From: Phoronis australis
Taxonomy: Eukaryota > Phoronida > Phoronidae
Direction of reading: 5' to 3'
Length of the DNA stretch: 64,000 nucleotides
Assembly (NCBI GenBank): GCA_002633005.1
Contig: NMRA01000020.1
Location: 762,803 to 826,802, forward strand
The position numbers and the translations under genes are program-made. Positions within the stretch are counted from its first letter, which is position 1. Every line of letters starts with the position of its first letter. The notes beneath the pieces were generated by a model. It saw only the letters and a program-made list of their open reading frames with translations. It was not told the origin of the DNA and did not search any database. Positions 36,690-49,056 of this stretch are shown here, in pieces.

Positions 36690-37395
36690 GTGGGGAAAAA
36701 CTGACATGCGGATGTAGTCTTTGACGGCGTCGGAGTTCCAGCGGCACATGCGTTGGATGACGGGCTCTGGGATGCCGAGAGCAGCAGCAGAAGTGGCGGC
36801 GCCGATGCGGAAACTGAGACTTGTAGAGGGAGGGATCAGTTGAGGCAGAGATAAGGACGGCATCGAGAGTGTGGGAGAAGAAGGAACGTGTGACTGGGGA
36901 GGAGTCGGCGAGACGGAATAGGGGGCCGGAAAAATGGAGGGATAAGGCCAGATATGTCCGGAGGTGGGCAACGGGAAAATATGGTGAGGGAGAAGAAGGA
37001 ATGTAAAGGGTAACGGGGGTGGAACGGTGGTGTTTGAAATTACAGAGAGTAGCATTCATGTAGGGGGGGGGGGTTGAAGGGATCGGGAGAAAAATTGGAC
37101 TGAGGAGCGCTGGAGGGTGAGTGATCGAGGGATCGGAGTAAAGGGAAGGTAGCGTAAATTTGCCGATGCGCAGGAAGGCGTGGAACGCGAGGAGGAACAT
37201 GGCCTTTAAGAGGGCGATGTTGAAGGGATTGCGGATGGAAGACGGGATAGAGTCGATGAGGGAGGTGAGGACTTCGCAGGTGATGGGGGATGCGGGAATC
37301 GTAGGACACGTTTGATCACCGGTCATTTGATTTTCATTTGGTCCAGGTGACTGGTTCTGAAGTCCAACTGTTAATTCCCCCTTTATGCTGACCAC
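36690..37395 (-). pseudogene. DIRS-like tyrosine recombinase pseudogene
   Basis: Minus-strand frame from 37395. PITCEVLTSLIDSI and LKAMFLLAFHAFLRIGKF hold the box-I Arg. A proline-rich middle is followed by VAHLRTYLALSLHFSGPLF and SSPVTRSFFSHTLDAVL. A frameshift near 36821 moves the rest to another frame: LSFRIGAATSAAALGIPEP, IQRMCRWNSDAVKDYIRM, with the box-II Arg and nucleophile Tyr. The box-II His (HSFR in the family) is Leu (LSFR), and the Glu usual after box I (RIGE) is Lys. This matches the recombinase of DIRS-type retrotransposons and relatives. GC content is clearly higher than in neighbouring DNA. Confidence 0.75.
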
Positions 37396-38524
37396 CTAAC
37401 AGTTGCATGTGGAGATAATCGTGCACTCATTTTCTTTATCACAACGGGGTAGCGTGATTCACGGAGGCAAATTAAAAGTTTTTCACCTGCTGCATGCTGA
37501 GATTAGTGGGGGATCGGGAGTCGCGTGTCACCGTGCGCTACAAGTTGTTTTGATGTACGTGGAATCTGTACACTGGAGCGTAGGCGTCACTTTGTTTGTG
37601 GGTTTCTTAATAAAAACCGATCAATTAAATAAGTACAGGCTGAAAATGGATACCATAGCCCGATTACATAAAAGTTGCACGCAGGATGACAACAATGACG
37701 TCACGTTACCATTGCTGAGCAATGCCTTTGACGTCAGACAAGAATATATGCATAAAACCCAATCAGTGGATAAGCCTTAAGGTTCTGTACATCTTAGGAC
37801 AGGTCGGTTTAATATTAATGTACATATGACGCGCCTGAGAAAATATGTTTGCTACTAGTAACGGTTTTTTTTTCACTGTAGACCTAAGCGTTACTCTAGT
37901 CAGCTGGCTTCTTTGTACCGTGACTGTTGATTGCAAAGGTAGGTAAGCAAACAGTAGGCTAAGCATGAGTTGGGGATGGTGGATAGCAGCGAAAAAGTCA
38001 AGTTACTCTAATTGTGTGACAAATTAATGGTAAATCAAGTGAAGAATTCACTTACTCGTGCGTTTTGCCAGTGTATTGTGGATCAGCGTGACTTCGCTGG
38101 ATATGAACTCTGAAGACTTAACGTGATCATAAGTTTTGGCGAGTTCATGGCGAAGCAGCATGACTTGGTGGGATATGAACTCGTGGAGAATTTACATGAT
38201 CATGTGTTTTCGCGAGTGCATTGCGGAGAATGGAATGCCAATTTCGATATCGTGCAGGTGAGGTTGAACTGCGCATGCGTGAGACTCGTGCATTTGTTTG
38301 TTCTGTGTTTTTCTAACTATGGAGCACAGGGTTTGGGTGCAACATTTGTTTAGTACAGTCAAAGTAAGTTTAGTTTTTTTATGACCACAAACTTTTGCCG
38401 AATACATTTCATTTATACATGTACCTTTGGGGTATTTTGCGGTATAATGGCCCCAAACATTGTCAATAGGAGTTTCTGCATTCATGCGATTTGGTAAGCT
38501 GTTCGTGGGCACTGCTGGTGCCCG
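37396..38524. other. Anonymous DNA
   Basis: A 125-codon plus frame (37403-37780) and a 114-codon minus frame (38536-38192) show no domain and no convincing splice partners. Confidence 0.45.
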
Positions 38525-38570
38525 CAAGGGCTGCAATGATTAAAAAAATATCGATTCGATACCATTCCAT
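38525..38570 (+). repeat. hAT-like terminus (AGGGCTGCAATGATT)
   Basis: Resembles the common hAT tip (C/T)AGGGCTGCAACGATT with ATCGATTCGAT inside. It faces the inverted tip at 47341-47385. Confidence 0.5.
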
Positions 38571-38705
38571 TATTTTTGTTCACGATCCGATTTTTACGGT
38601 TCGATTAATAAAGAAATAAAATGAAGCATACATCTCTTAATATTTCTACTCACGCATTCCAGAATCTCCATCCAATGATACAATTAAAGGAAAACACATA
38701 CATAT

Positions 38706-38865
38706 AGATTATTACATGGCGAAATCGTTATCCCCCGTTATCTAGAGCCCGAGTGGATTTTGAAGAATTATCGCCGGAGGGACGTTAGCCCCGAGGGTGA
38801 TAATTCTGAAAAATCCACGAGGGCTCTAGATAAGGGGGATAACGACTGAGAACATGTAATAATCT
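38706..38865. mobile_element. Foldback element (AGATTATTACATGG ends)
   Basis: The left half (ATTACATGGCGAAATCGTTATC, CTAGAGCCCGAGTGGATTTT) mirrors the right half (AAAATCCACGAGGGCTCTAG, GATAACGACT, CATGTAATAATCT). Half of the same element is at 9446-9513. Confidence 0.7.
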
Positions 38866-39106
38866 ATTTATACCACATACTGAACGAGAAACATTGCAAT
38901 GAATCGATCTACCGTTTTCGACTCGCCTCGGCTTTGTAACTACTTTCTATGTCAGAGGCCCGGGGTCGGAGGTCGTGACCTTTTAAGAAAAGCAGTACAA
39001 CGGAAACAAAATAATATTTTCGGCTTTGAAACACTGTTCAAAATCTTAAAATAGTAGAACTGTTGGTATCGTGAACACTCTTAGCAATGCTACTACCACC
39101 CGACTA

Positions 39107-39275
39107 CACAACTGCCGACCAAGATTAGCAGGCGACGTACGTGCCGGAAATAATGCTAGATAATTGGGCCAGGTGTCGCTAGTGAATAATGACGTAACGT
39201 TATGCCGAGGAGCACAGATTTCGTCCATTGAAAGTATACGGAGTTGGCGGTCCATGTACTATATAGTCTGTGGTG
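39107..39275. repeat. Dispersed repeat, empty-site copy
   Basis: Same unit as 28070-28365 without the MITE: GGGCCAGGTGTCGCTAGTG is continuous here. Confidence 0.75.
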
Positions 39276-42200
39276 AGTCAAGCATGGCCAGCTTCAAAGA
39301 AAGGTAAAAGGGAATGGAGTCATTTTTACAAGTCGAAAAAAACACCTAGTTTGAGCTCCAGTGAGACCAGCCTTAACTTAGACTACAGTTGTTATTTAAA
39401 CCAACTGAAATCGCCATATATGGTTTTATGGATATGTCAAGGCCTCGGAGGTATAACTCTACTAGGAGGTGCCAGTTGAGATAGCTTTGAATATGCTTTT
39501 TATAGTTGGAATCTTCAGGAATGTTTGTGTTATGCTTCAAAAACACTGGTTTGTCCACATTGGCAGAAGACAAAGATGCCCCCAGCAATAGTCGGATATA
39601 ACGTGTCTGTATTTTGTGAACCAGTTTGATGCCCGTTCTTCAGTGGAGAAAACTGGTTCTCAAAATTCGGCACGTAATATCCGACCATTAAATACCGATG
39701 CCCTCTGTGCCCTGATCATGTCTCCAGAGGTAGAGGACATTCGTTCGCTCTCTAAACTTCTGGCCGGAAAACCCAACATCCTCCTAACATATTTGGTCAG
39801 CAGTAGGCAGCTACTACCCGTCTCTTTCTACCACAATAGTGGATTGGAATCTAAATTAGCACTATCATCTGCCCTATATGGTGATAATTCTTACATCAGC
39901 CTGTCATGCACTGATTTCCCTGGCACAAATATCCGTCACCAACATGTCCATCCGAAGAGTGCGAGTCTGGTTTCTGGCTTTTTGAGCTTGCATGGAGTCT
40001 CACTGATTGGAAACTGTTCATCACCAGGACCCTCCTTTTCCGTTGTAGCCACCTGAATTCAAATAAAACAAAATTAGAATTGTTGTATAAAAAGTAAATC
40101 AGCACTCTTACTAGCTTCTGTATAATAAATAACTAGTTTCTGTCTTCACGAGTTGTGTCTTTGTTCCCTTACTTTTGAAGTCTGTTTTAAACTACCGGTA
40201 TAAATAAATCCAAGTAATTGCATGTTACCCATGTAAGTGATATAATTGTTAACCAAAATCTCTTGTGGTCAGTGTTACCCGGGGTACTCCTTTTTTGATG
40301 ATGAGATGCATCTTAAAAATTAGGATACCCATTCATTTAAACAGTGAACATAAGAAAATGGCTCTTTTCCAGAGAGTGCCACCTGTCATATACCTGTTCT
40401 ATTATATGATTTCGATGGGGTGCCCCCATGTTGAATTCAGTACTAAAATGAATTTGAAATTATTCACGTCTACATTTACTTGTAACAGAACGTGTTATTT
40501 TGGTGCTCTTAGCGATGAAAGTTTTAATCCCATGTCTTTTAGCCTCGGCCCGCTGGTCGTTTCTGTCCTTTTGCCTCTGCACAAGTTGCATCTTCACTGT
40601 CTGCACGAAACTTCTACGCTCTGATGTCGTTGTATATTGCATAAAGTAATACGTTTACCCAGAACTAGAATATACGTTGTCTTTGAAAGAAAATCATTTG
40701 CACTCAGAAGACCAAAATAATTCCAGACTTTCGAATATTTTTTCGGCTAGTCCAAGAATTTGCCGTCTGCTATATTGTTGTGACTTCTGTGCAACACCGC
40801 CAATGATTGGGTGAGATTAGACTCTTTTGGCCAATGAAGACTGTCGGTTTGTACCTCTCAAGGAATATAGCCAAACTCGCTGACTTCCTGCTTGTCGCTA
40901 GGTGGTAGAACACACGCAGGTATCATTTAACTTTCCTCGAGATTTTTTTACACCGGCGTTTCTGATTGGGTGGTTGAATTCTCAACAGGTAGCACTTTAC
41001 GCAAACAAACTGGCATGACTGATGGAGGAAGTGTGTTGGTATTGAATACAGTGCCCGAGCAGTATTTGATGTCCGGAATCCTCCATAAATGAATATGTCA
41101 AAAAGTACTCCGGAAATTATTTACAGCTGTGGAATAGGCTTTGCATTTCTGATTATCGTCTCACAAAGCAAGTACATGTACTGGAACAGCACGTGTAGAA
41201 AGGACAATTAGTCAAAATCTGGTTTTCGTATTTTTCTAAGGTTGATCAGATTGAAAGATTTTATGAATGGTTAGCCTGTGATTGGAAGTGAGCCAATGTG
41301 GACCTGATGGGTCTTTTAGAGTCGGAATGGTGGGCTGGCATTTTGTTAAACCCAAGCTCTCCGTATCATTTTGCTTCTCAGTGACAAACACCTCTGTGAG
41401 TAAATTAGTTATCAGCTTCAACGCATTTCCTTGGCAAAAAGAGCTGTTGTTTACTAGTGAATTAATAGAGAGTGAGAAGGTTGGTTAAATTTTCTTGTTG
41501 TATTGATGTATGTGTTGCCTATTTTGTATGTTTTTGAAATTGTGATTAATTTAAGCCCCAGTTGTGGCTAGGTAACAAATACTGATCTTGTTGTCTAGCG
41601 TTAGCTTACCTGAAATATTTACTGTTATTGATAATATGAACAGTGGGTATAGAAAATTTTTGTTTTATCATCCAAGTCTTTTTAAATCAGTTTTGTGTGA
41701 AGTTGTGCGAATAGGGAATATTTTGATTGCTGTTCAGTACCTCTTAACTTTTTTGTCATGACATTTTGAACTTGGACTAGTTATGAGTGATGATATACTC
41801 AATGTGGGGGGCTCGAATTCCTAACTATGTAGACCTTTTGCTAACAAATGAGTAGGCAGACTAAAAAAAGCGTGACCACCACTGTGAATGCGCGTTTGTG
41901 TTTCTTTAGTGGACTTTTGTCCCATTTTCTCGGACTTTTTGTCCTCCACTTTGCCAAATAGGGGGCTCGGTCGAGCCCCCCGAGCCCCCTGGGGGCGTGC
42001 GTGGGAGAGTGCGATCGAGTTTACCCTATGCTGGCATGTCTAAGAAATAATGGGATATTCTATAATTATATTACGATTTTGTGGTAGTGATGAATTTCTT
42101 TCTTCTTCTTACATGTGTAACACCCACTACACCAAACAATTGTTTGCATTGCTAGTATCCTGGTGCATTGAACACATGCGAAATTGTTGGGTGGAGGTGA

Positions 42201-43047
42201 AACCAGCAGTGAGCTGGGAGCAACATTTTTGTCAATAGTCAGGGGAGCAACCAAAATTTGTGACGATGGGAGGGGCTCAACACCCATGTGGCATACCCCA
42301 TTGGTTTTTACCTATTTAGCACTCCTCCCATGTAACTCCTCTGGGAGGTGGTCAACACCCATTTGGCGCCCACCTGGTTTTTACCTGGTACCCCATTAGC
42401 TGTCACCTGGGGAGAATTACCCTATGAACCCCCAGGAGCAATCATTCAAATTTTGTAGTCCATGGAGATATGAACTGTTATAAGGAAAGATAATTTGCCT
42501 TGTTAAGAACTCAAACATGAAACAAAACCACTTTAATATTGATTAAAATATACATTTTCATTCTCATTCCATTATAAGTGGATGTTAGGTTACGTATTCC
42601 AACCATTTTCAATCACACAGTAATTTTATTGCACGTTGAACGTCATTAAAGTATGAATGAGTGTTTACATTTTTCGGACTGCGTTCCTAAGTAAGTGTTG
42701 ATTATTCACCGCTTGGAGCGCTTAGTGTTTCGACCGGTAACCATTGCGGCGAATGGTAAAATGGCGGAGTGAACTCTCCTGTACTAGTACACTCCTTGGT
42801 ATGAATAACACACTGCTTAAATCGGCCAGCCTGTGTGTTTATTGTACATGTACATGTACATGTATGTGCTTCAAGCACGCGGCTATATATTTAACATTAC
42901 TGCAGAAACGAAATAGTTGCTATTACGCCACTTGCGTGACAAGTCTAATAGTTGTTCATAGTCCGCCGTTTTCTCTCTTTGTTGTAAAGCTAACAAATGA
43001 CTGTCGAGATTACATCAACCAGTGACAAAGTCTGTGCTACTGAATGA
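39276..43047. other. Anonymous DNA with short inverted repeats
   Basis: The 146-codon plus frame at 39616-40056 (Ser/Leu-rich) has no recognisable domain. GAACCAGTTT and AAACTGGTTCTC at 39610-39655 form a stem; a similar stem is at 43660-43720. 41930-42000 holds a G/C-rich hAT-MITE-like patch. Confidence 0.4.
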
Positions 43048-43132
43048 TACCTGCGTATGATCTCTACACGCAGGGGACCAGCAAGAATGATGCCTGCGTC
43101 AGTGTTATCTACACGCAGGGAACCAGCGAGCA
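43048..43132 (+). repeat. Two 43-bp tandem units
   Basis: ACCTGCGTATGATCTCTACA ... CGCAGGGGACCAGC is repeated as GCCTGCGTCAGTGTTATCTA ... CGCAGGGAACCAGC. CCTGCGT and ACGCAGG form a small stem in each unit. Confidence 0.8.
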
Positions 43133-43300
43133 TAGCCAAAACAGAGACCGTAGAGAGGGAGACGTTTCACCTAACGAAATCCTATTGGACGGCCACTGGC
43201 GGCCATTGTTGTTCCATGGACCGTAGAGACGTCTAGCGGGTGTGTGTGGGAAAAAGGAATATGGCTGATACTCGTGGTCAGTGGTCAAAGAGACAAGATA
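43130..43300 (+). repeat. Triplicated unit, copy 1
   Basis: Shares CATGGACCGTAGAGACGTCT and AGCGGGTGTGTGTGG with 44910-45070 (same strand) and with 47195-47260 (inverted). Homology to 44.9 kb continues in patches to about 43910. Confidence 0.6.
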
Positions 43301-44505
43301 TTTTATCTGATCATGTAGTTCATATAGATTTCCCATAGTTAATACCTCTGAGGGTAGTGCTGTGTCAAGTAACTTCAAAACAAGATATGCCGGCTGCAGT
43401 CCCTAAAAAGAGGATCAGAGGAGCTTTTTGCGCTGCAGAAAAACCGGGACTTGCACTCCCCACTGATAAAGACAGGTGAGATATACGAGTGATACAAAGA
43501 ATTCTTTTTGTGAAAATGCTGCCTGTCAACCATTGATGTTGGCAGAGTGATTTGAACTTGTCTTACCTTTAAGTTTCAAGGTTTTATTTGATTACTCAAA
43601 GCAAAATTGTGGTAATCCGTTACATATGGCCGGGATGATGGGTACTAAGTACTTGATTTTAGAGCCAGTTACTCCCAATGAATTACGCCCGTTATTCAGT
43701 GGTAGTAACTGGTTCTCAAATGAATTTTGAGTGAGGGACCCACCTATCAAACTATAACCGAAATTGTCCTGCATGTGTTTCATGACTTAGGGCCTACTGA
43801 TAACTTGTGTTTCTATTCTATGATTGGATCTAAACTGTAATTTCTTTCACTTCTTCAATTCACTTCAGTGTTTATACATTCAGATCCAAGAGATAGGTGA
43901 TAAACAGCAAGTGTGAGGACCTGCTAAGGAGAAATGCTGTGATGTTAACTTGTTCCAGTACAGTGCTGTAGTGGTAAAATTAGAGGTAAGTAGGCACCTA
44001 AAGCCCACCGTATCACATTGAGCACTGAACGTAACTTACGGTGCGTAGGTGCTGATTTCAAATGCCAAAAGGTGGTTGGCTGCGCCTACGCCCCACTACA
44101 GCACTGGTCCAGTAGACTAGTATGGGTTTAGTTAGGTCTTTACTGTGATGGGCATTCATTGTACTTTGAAGGACCTATAGTCCGAAGGGTCATTACTTGA
44201 AAAATATATCAATCAGGTGTAACATTACTCTGATGGGTTATTACTTAGCTGCAATAATGGGAAAGAGTGAGTGACGCTGCATAGAGAATATTGCTGATGC
44301 CACATATTTTTCCTTCATGTTGTATTTGTTATAATATAAATGATATTTTTCCAGCCAATAGATCACAGCTACACCACGAATGAGCCCAGTGAAACACCCC
44401 CATCTGCTGAGCACCATGCAGTGCTGCTTTAGTAAAGCTCTTAGGTGAGGTAATAGGACATATTTGATAATGACCATAATTTCATCCTCCATGACTGATG
44501 GTTTT

Positions 44506-44646
44506 GTTATACCTATTGTATTGCTACCTGAAGCTCACCTCTCTACTTACTATAGTTATAAAAAAGCGGACTATGTTGTTATATCTATTGTATTGCTACT
44601 TGAAGCTAACCTCTCTACTTACTGTAGTTATAAAAAAGCGGACTGC
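44506..44646 (+). repeat. Two 72-bp tandem units
   Basis: Both units contain TATTGTATTGCTAC, CCTCTCTACTTACT and AGTTATAAAAAAGCGGACT. Confidence 0.9.
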
Positions 44647-44909
44647 TGAAAATCAGAGGATGAGTCTTGAGCCAGGCTGTTTGTTAAAAATCTGGGTGTG
44701 GACAAGTAGACAGTTGTAGGTAGTTAACATGTGTAGATGTATTTTTGTATTCATTCATTTCAGAAAGTTATTAACTTGCATGAGAAAGTAAGTCAAGTGG
44801 GGATGCCGAAAAGTCTGCACCCAGCGGTCCCTATTGTGCCAGTGACTGTAGAGGGAATTGTCAGTGGTGCTGTCGGATTAGGCATGGCGCCATTAACTTC
44901 AGCATCTTT

Positions 44910-45070
44910 GGTGCAACTATCAGAGACCGTTGATATGGAGACAGTCCACCTTGCGAAATCCCATCGGATGGCCACTGGTGGACATTGTTGTTTCATGGAC
45001 TGTAGACACGTCTAGCGAGTGTGCGTGCAATAAACAAATGTGGCAAGATATCACGGCTCCCGTCAGTAAA
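44910..45070 (+). repeat. Triplicated unit, copy 2
   Basis: GAAATCCCATCGGATGGCCA and CATGGACTGTAGACACGTCT match copy 1. Later patches near 45060 and 45380 also match, so this is a diverged direct duplication of about 0.5-0.8 kb. Confidence 0.6.
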
Positions 45071-45409
45071 AAAAGCAATGGTGCTTTTTGCACTGCCTAC
45101 GGCTGCAGCAGCAGTTAATTGAAAATTCGTGACTCATGCTTTTTTGCTTCCCCAATGATTAAGATAGGTGATGTTCATGATTGAAACAGAGGATATTTCT
45201 GCGTGAATCTCTTGCCAGTCATTCAGTGATGGATTGGGTGTCTTTACTGTTTCCTGCATTTGATTGCTGATATAGAAAATTGTCATAAATTGTTTGTCTG
45301 ATTTTGGAAACTACTGATTAGTTTATTCTATGCCCATTGATGCTTCTAATTACTTTTTTCATATCGTTCTGCAGTCTCAATACATTCAGATCTAAAAGAT
45401 AATTATATT

Positions 45410-45515
45410 TATTATTATTTACTAATTACTTATTGTTTTTTATCTTATATTTATTTTTATATCTATTCTTGATTATTTATTATTGTTTATTTGCTATTAC
45501 TTATTTAAATTATTT
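45410..45515. repeat. AT-rich low-complexity tract
   Basis: TTATTATTTAC-like words over about 100 bp; no coding content. Confidence 0.8.
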
Positions 45516-47149
45516 CTTGTGATCCCATGCAGTCAACATCCTGGCTGTCGTTGATCAATAATCTGTATAATATGATCATGATATGTAGTTCAGTGCACAA
45601 TAACTATTATGTTTATGGTTTGGTAACCTACTTGATTATTTGCCATTAGGAAGTGGTGAAGGAAGTGTTCTTTTAAAGGCACATTGAGCCATACATTTGT
45701 GGACACTTCGGTGGTATGTGTATTACCTTGGAAACTTGTTACACTTCAGTGACGATGTTGTTTGTTTAGATTTTTGTTTTGACATGGGTTTTAAAACATC
45801 AAGTCAAGAAATAAGGCGTCGTTATGTTATTTACTATGAAGTTGGCCTGCCAAGGCAGGCTGAATATGCCTTTAACTAACTGCTGATAGTTGATTTAAAA
45901 ATGTGAGTGATTTATGAGAGCTGGAAAGCATAGTAAAAATATCCAAAATGGATTGCATATTCAATAGGCATCTTGGCTGTTTTATGGGGGCATACAAGGC
46001 AGATTTACTGGACTTCAGGCAGGAATTCCATCTCTTGCAGGTTTGGAACCCGTACCCCTCTTGCCTCCAGTTTCATTCACCACAACCCACCCCAATGCGC
46101 TACCCATTTCAGATACCATCGGGCACGGATGCTTGGGGTCCAGTGAATCAGTCCCAAGTAGCGACTCCACTGTTGCCTAAAACTACTACGTTTTTGGGAG
46201 TTTTCTACGTTGAATTCTCAATGATTGAAAATAAGTAGGGATCTTTTCATGCAATGCACCTAATTTAAGGACTAAGTCCCTAAATGTTTTGACTGAATTA
46301 AGAGCTCAGTTTTTAGTTATATTATTATAAAACATCATAAGTCAAAAGAGGAGTTCATAATAAAGATAAAATGATAGAAAAATATAAAAACTGTGAGCAA
46401 AGAACAAAAAAATGCCTAAAAGATTTACCAACTCAGTTGAGTACAAGCAGATCCAGGGTGGCAGGTTAAAGGGGTCTGGACTCCCCATTTTCCTTGATCG
46501 TAGTGATATCAATGCTAGAATTTTCAAATTGTTGACTTGGGCCACCTTTCTTAAAAATCATTATCCGACCCTCCCTTTAAAAAATCCTGGATATGACCCT
46601 GTTGGGTCGATATTTGGGGCAGTTTCATGTAAATGGGCGCAGACACAACTGCTTGAATCTAGAATGTCTTTAAGATGTGAATTTTCGAAAGAAAGATCTA
46701 CTAATTTCTCCATTTTATTTTTAAAACAAAGTTTGTGTGTTAAAAGCTTACATAATTAATTGTTAATTAATTGATATTAACACCTGGAATATTGGGGGAA
46801 GAAAGCTATCTCTGCCCCCAACCTTTCAATTGGTTGAGGGGCATCCCCCACTCCTATCTCTTCTTCAGAAGATCCATTTGATGTTTATTACGTTCCTGAC
46901 CCCCCCCCCAGACAAAATCCTACAGGTTCGGTACCTGCACATTCTCCAATAACCTACTTTCATCTGTTCAGCTCTTATTACTGAGTCTCCCTCTTGCTTA
47001 TGATTTATTTCTCGTAATTTATATTACCTTTGCTGCCCAAATTTTTTCTTGGTTTACTCTATATTTTGCCTATGTGTATTTTTCCATTGCAGTGCTCGTG
47101 TTTTTTGTTTTCAATATTTTAAACAAAGACACTTTACTGACAATTTTGA
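45516..47149. other. Anonymous DNA
   Basis: No gene recognised. 46440-46620 contains pieces like short hAT MITEs (GATCCAGGGTGGCAGG ... AATCCTGGATATGACC). Confidence 0.4.
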
Positions 47150-47265
47150 ATTTGACAAACTAAGATCGGCCATAGTGAATGCCTTGCGTACTTCGTCGGC
47201 CCACACACACCCGCTAGGTGTCGCCACGGTCCATGACACAATAATGGCGGCGGCCTTGGTGAATA
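47150..47265 (-). repeat. Triplicated unit, copy 3 (inverted)
   Basis: Reverse complement carries GCCGCCATTATTGTG, CATGGACCGTGGCGACACCT and AGCGGGTGTGTGTGG, followed by an ATGGCCGAT matching ATGGCTGAT of copy 1 (43261). Confidence 0.55.
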
Positions 47266-47340
47266 GTCTTGTTAGCGTCTTTGGCCAAAACGAGTTCTGT
47301 AATATTGAGATACTGAAGTACTTTCATATGACGTAGACAA

Positions 47341-47385
47341 AGAATTGCGATTCGATTATCGAATCGAAATCGTTGCAGCCCTACT
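47341..47385 (-). repeat. hAT-like terminus (inverted)
   Basis: CGATTATCGAATCGAAATCG and TTGCAGCCCTACTG are the inverse of the tip at 38525. No matching target duplication is seen, so the two need not belong to one element. Confidence 0.5.
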
Positions 47386-48069
47386 GCCTAGCTGGTAGGG
47401 CGTACATTGTACATTAAAGTCATCTAGACGTATTACAATAATTTCGAAAGCTTACAATGTCCTTAAAATATTTCCCAGTGATCAAGCACCGCCTGAAATC
47501 GTGCACCTAGGACAAATGACAGATACGTATTTTGACACTGGGTCAATGAAAATGTGTCACATCAGGTCCTTTTGAACTGTCACAAAATCTTTCTGAAACT
47601 TCGTCGTTTTTCAGCCGAATTACTTAAGACTCGCATCATTAGAAAGCCTTTCATCATTTCAAGAAGATGCGTGATTGTACCAGAAGGAAAAGATAAGTAA
47701 TCCACTTCCTAAATAATTATTATTTTGCATACCTGACAGGCTTAAAAATATTTTTTAATTCTAACAACCTAGAGAGATACCAAAATTAAAAAATAACAAT
47801 AATGAAATCTTTCATGTAATAACTGGGTGATCGATTATTAGTTAATTAGTGAGTTAATTAATTTCAAATGTCAATTAGTTTAGGGTGCTCTGGTAACACA
47901 AGGACAATGGGACCTGTCCGCTTCCATACAGAGAGGTTACAAAAATTAAAGTAGCAGTTTCAATGATTCAAAAGATTGCTACCGGATACATACACAGATT
48001 ATAGAATATGAATCCCTCACAGTTGCTGTGAGGAATTGAATCACATTTTCCAAAGTTTTCATCTAATTA

Positions 48070-48136
<67 letters not shown>

Positions 48137-49056
48137 ATATGTATATGTATATGTATATGTATATTAATCGGATGATTAGTGACGTATGACAAATTACACG
48201 TATTTGCCTGCTGAGTTACATTTCATTCAGCTACACGTGTCTACGGGAAACAAAGTGGAGACAACCTTTTGTGAAATGTGTTTTGCTGCTGGCTCATGAG
48301 TGTTTGAACTTTTGCGTGTAGTGTTCATCTTGTAAAAAATTGTTTTTACATTTGTAGGTGGTGCATTGGAGGTACCTCAGCTTGTTCCTGTGAACGGCGT
48401 TGTCAAACACAGGAAGTGCTGAGGTTCTTCGAGTCGTCTGGCATAGGCCTAACACTCGTGGAGGAGGGTTGGAGGGCAGTGTTACCCTCTACGTGAAACA
48501 CTTTGCGTTGTAAATTTGAATCGGGGTGGGGGGTGAGGGTCTGGTGAATGAGAAGTGGACAAAATTGATGTGGCCTCGGTTAGAGCGCTCGCGTTTTCTT
48601 TGTTTCCCCTCCTCCCTCCCCCCTTTAGGTAAACGTTGACTCGCATTCAGTTTAGTCTAAATCAGTATATGGAAATTGGGTGAAATTCAAGAAGGTGGAT
48701 ATTGAATTATAAAAAATGCTCATGTTGCCAATTTGTCCCCTAACGCCATGCAACAAGTTTCCAAATGAAAACCTTACAGTAAATAACATTACAGGGTCAA
48801 CTAGACTGTTTAGAAATGTCCCAATTCCCGTTAGGCTGTCCTCATGGGATTTACACCATACAATGCCAATGGCTGAAGGAACAATAATGTTCGTTGAACA
48901 AAGAGCTACTAGTAATAAGGCGGAGGTATATGTCTATATTTTGACAGAAATGTAACTCAGTATACAAGGTAATTAAACCCCGTATCTGATTAATATTTTA
49001 CATCAACCCATTTCTATAAAGATCTGAAAACCTATTGTCGAAAATCTTGGTTCATT
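47386..49056. other. DNA downstream of the GNAT gene
   Basis: Contains the TA microsatellite and no further gene. The GNAT 3' UTR must lie at its right edge. Confidence 0.5.
48073..48165. repeat. (TA)n and (ATGTAT)n microsatellite
   Basis: About 60 bp of pure TA repeats followed by several ATGTAT units. Confidence 0.97.

Noticed and set aside
39616-40056. 146-codon Ser/Leu-rich plus frame
   Set aside because: No domain, no splice partners, and the start region is a short inverted repeat shared with 43.66 kb.
43048-43132. tRNA-like hairpins
   Set aside because: The stems come from a 43-bp tandem duplication; no cloverleaf or A/B box found.
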